Assembly (NCBI GenBank): GCA_003427395.1
Contig: BFEA01000060.1
Span: 3,339,060-3,369,259 of the forward strand
Source of the DNA: Chara braunii
Taxonomy: Eukaryota > Streptophyta > Charophyceae > Charales > Characeae
DNA: 30,200 nucleotides
Direction of reading: 5' to 3'
Within the stretch, counting starts at the first letter, position 1; each line of letters begins with the position of its first letter. Below the pieces are notes generated by a model that saw nothing but the letters and a program-made list of their open reading frames with translations, was not told the DNA's origin and searched no databases. Position numbers and translations under genes: made by a program. This document shows, piece after piece, positions 28,480 to 30,200 of this stretch.

Positions 28480-29233
28480 AGTCCCCTACACCTTGCGGGT
28501 ATGACCTCCGACTCCACTCTCTCGCTATCTCCTACACCTGTACGGTTCTTTCTCTAATGCTAACGCAGCACTGAATGTCGCATGCTGCTCCAGCAGCATA
28601 AAATGTCGTGACTGGGCGGCCTAGGTCTGTGCTCAAGAGCTCTCGGATCTAGGATCCGATCGACGGTCCTCAGTGCAGCAGGCCCGAGTCCTGCTCCTGG
28701 TGGTCCGGGCTCAAAATGGCCTGCCTGGGTCCCTATCGGATATCCAGGCCCTCCTGCTGATGCAGCAGGGAAGTCCAGTACTGGATGACTCTGAACCTGG
28801 CTTAGAATGACCCAAACATGGTCCTGGTCCAAACAGACACAGGTCTGTTCGGAGAGGCCCAAAAGTCTGAAAGGACATCACTAGAACAGTACATGCTGAT
28901 TTACCAACTTAACGATGTACCCTCAGGGTGTATACTTTGGCCTTTGTTAGACATTAGCTGATTTTGTTTCCACTCTTTTATTCCTCTTCTCATGTCCCCT
29001 CATGCCAATTCTCCCGCATTTGACTTGGGTCCACTCTTTGTTCTACTGGTCTTTTGTGTTATCAAACCACTCGCAGTTGTAGCGTCTGATCTCCCGTCAT
29101 GTGATATCAAATAATGATCTTGAGACGTAGTTGCGTGCGTCCCTGCAGTTCAAGCTAGCTTTTTCGGAATTCTGGTAGTGCATCCATTACATCCTGAGAA
29201 AACCTGTTAGCCCGCTTCCTCTGTGTTGTGCAA
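28480..29233. other. Unannotated stretch
   Basis: A GC-rich part (28590-28800) has several short inverted words (ctgctgatgcagcagg; gatctaggatc) and a 100-codon minus-strand frame without motifs. The rest is T-rich and unassigned. Confidence 0.35.
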
Positions 29234-29280
29234 GGACGCTGGACCCGCTTTCCAGCAGGTGATAGCTCCCCACCAATAGA
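29234..29280. repeat. Interspersed 46-bp repeat, copy 2 (first at 8820)
   Basis: GGACCCGCTTTCCAGCAG and CTCCCCACCAATAGA recur here with small changes from 8820-8865. Confidence 0.7.
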
Positions 29281-29590
29281 CTGGAGCCCCCTGCAAGATA
29301 GGTAGGAGTGTATGCTCTTACCATCACTCTTATTTGTTGAAGTGGGCAGATTTATCCTTATAACAAAAAAAAAGACCAGACAAACGACTCAGCACAAATA
29401 AATATAACAATGGACAAAAAAATAAGGGAATGCTGAATCCCAAGGGGGCACGCATGGAACAAGTGCACGGCTGGTACAAAAACGACACCAAAGGGCTCAG
29501 CAACCGTTGGGTCCCGAAACCGAGGGAGCAGCGTGCGGGGTGACGCCCAGGCTCAGTGGGTGGTGGAAACCAACATTCTGCATGGTTCAC
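29281..29590. other. Unannotated stretch
   Basis: No gene or repeat recognised. Confidence 0.35.
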
Positions 29591-29599
29591 CCGTGATGT

Positions 29600-29960
29600 G
29601 AGTAGGTCATGTGCTTCTTTGCTCCATGTTCGATGTGTAGACTGCCTCGTCTGCACTCTGCCCTCGGCTTGCTGCCCGTGCTGCTTGCTTCGCGTGTCGC
29701 TCTTGGCAAGTTGTGGTGTTCACTGTGTAGTTTGACTGTCATGTTTGTGTTACCCTGTGCTTCGCTGCACTGCTGCCTTGCTGCCCATCCGCTTGCCTTG
29801 CCGTCCGTGTGCCTTGCTTGTGTGCCGTGTAGTGTGGTTGTGTGGTTGTGTTGCCTTGTGCTTCGCTGCACTGTTGCCATGCTGTTCGTCCACTTGCCCT
29901 GTCGTTCCTTGCAGTCGTGTTTGCCCTGTCGTTCCTTGCACTCGTGTTTGGCGGTGTGCA
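29600..29960. repeat. A-poor block with nested direct repeats
   Basis: GTGCTTCGCTGCACTG recurs at 29757 and 29858 (101-base offset), and GCCCTGTCGTTCCTTGCA at 29896 and 29923 (27-base tandem). The plus strand is strikingly poor in A and rich in 'cttgc' words, which keeps several frames open in both directions without any sign of a real protein. Confidence 0.75.
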
Positions 29961-30130
29961 GTTGAGTGACTTCGGGTGGGACGCCTGGTGTTTCGCAGCC
30001 TGTGGGGCCGCGGGAGTTGGAAATTTGCGGTAACCCCGGGAGGTTGCCACAAATTCCCTTTTTTGTTTGGAATCAACCTGCGGAAATGGAAAGAAATTTG
30101 AAGATATTGCCAGGAAATGGAGACTTACCT

Positions 30131-30133
<3 letters not shown>

Positions 30134-30200
<67 letters not shown>
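30134..30200. repeat. (CT)n microsatellite running off the window
   Basis: Pure CT array continuing to the last base, so its full length is unknown. Confidence 0.97.

Noticed and set aside
29600-30050. Several overlapping 60-118-codon frames on both strands, Cys/Leu-rich on plus
   Set aside because: They arise from an A-poor tandemly repeated sequence that rarely forms stops; no signal or domain pattern holds in any one frame.
1-30200. CRISPR array, bacterial operons or prophage
   Set aside because: The direct repeats found have no regular spacer structure, and nothing in the window looks prokaryotic.

Overview
This is nuclear DNA of a repeat-rich eukaryote. It has long GA/CT microsatellites (one bridged by a run of 50 Ns), dense non-coding stretches, plant-style splice signals, and decayed retroelements and small inverted-repeat elements. 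There is no bacterial gene density, no rRNA, no intact tRNA and no intact large gene. The best taxonomic hint is a Penelope-like retroelement with its GIY-YIG endonuclease in front of the reverse transcriptase, an order known from the green lineage, protists and some invertebrates, together with a CCHC/coiled-coil/SAP-like segment. I favour a streptophyte alga or plant, for example a charophyte, but this is inference and not proven by the sequence.

Layout. 1-2.6 kb: small GGGCCTCG-ended elements, a duplicated (GA)n/unique-spacer unit and polypurine DNA. 2.6-7.9 kb: the main discovery, two head-to-tail copies of a minus-strand Penelope-like element. The copy at 2624-7221 reads, in minus-strand order, CCHC knuckle, charged coiled coil, SAP-like helix pair, GIY-YIG endonuclease, linker with an internal 293-bp duplication, reverse transcriptase, 3' region. 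The copy at 7222-7890 is 5'-truncated and keeps only the RT tail and 3' region. Both are broken by different lesions. 8-15.5 kb: small repeats, a diverged repeat array (11.57-12.93 kb), a perfect 39-bp duplication and a few short coding-like exon candidates of unknown function. 15.5-18.7 kb: an AT-rich block of AAACTGAAAT-type motifs, two MITE-like elements with TTAAACCAC ends, a gapped GA array and a GC-rich palindromic element. 18.7-25.6 kb: three LTR-like blocks linked by a recurring GGCCATAGC(C/T)GC motif (two also share a TATA-to-leader core), a tRNA-derived SINE-like segment and several minisatellites. 25.6-30.2 kb: an 11-bp minisatellite, two weak exon candidates, CT/AAG microsatellites and G/T/C-rich duplications, ending inside a CT array.

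How the parts work together. No host pathway can be reconstructed. The only functional machinery visible is that of the retroelement: nucleic-acid binding (knuckle, SAP), DNA nicking (GIY-YIG) and target-primed reverse transcription (RT). In its present state it is a fossil.
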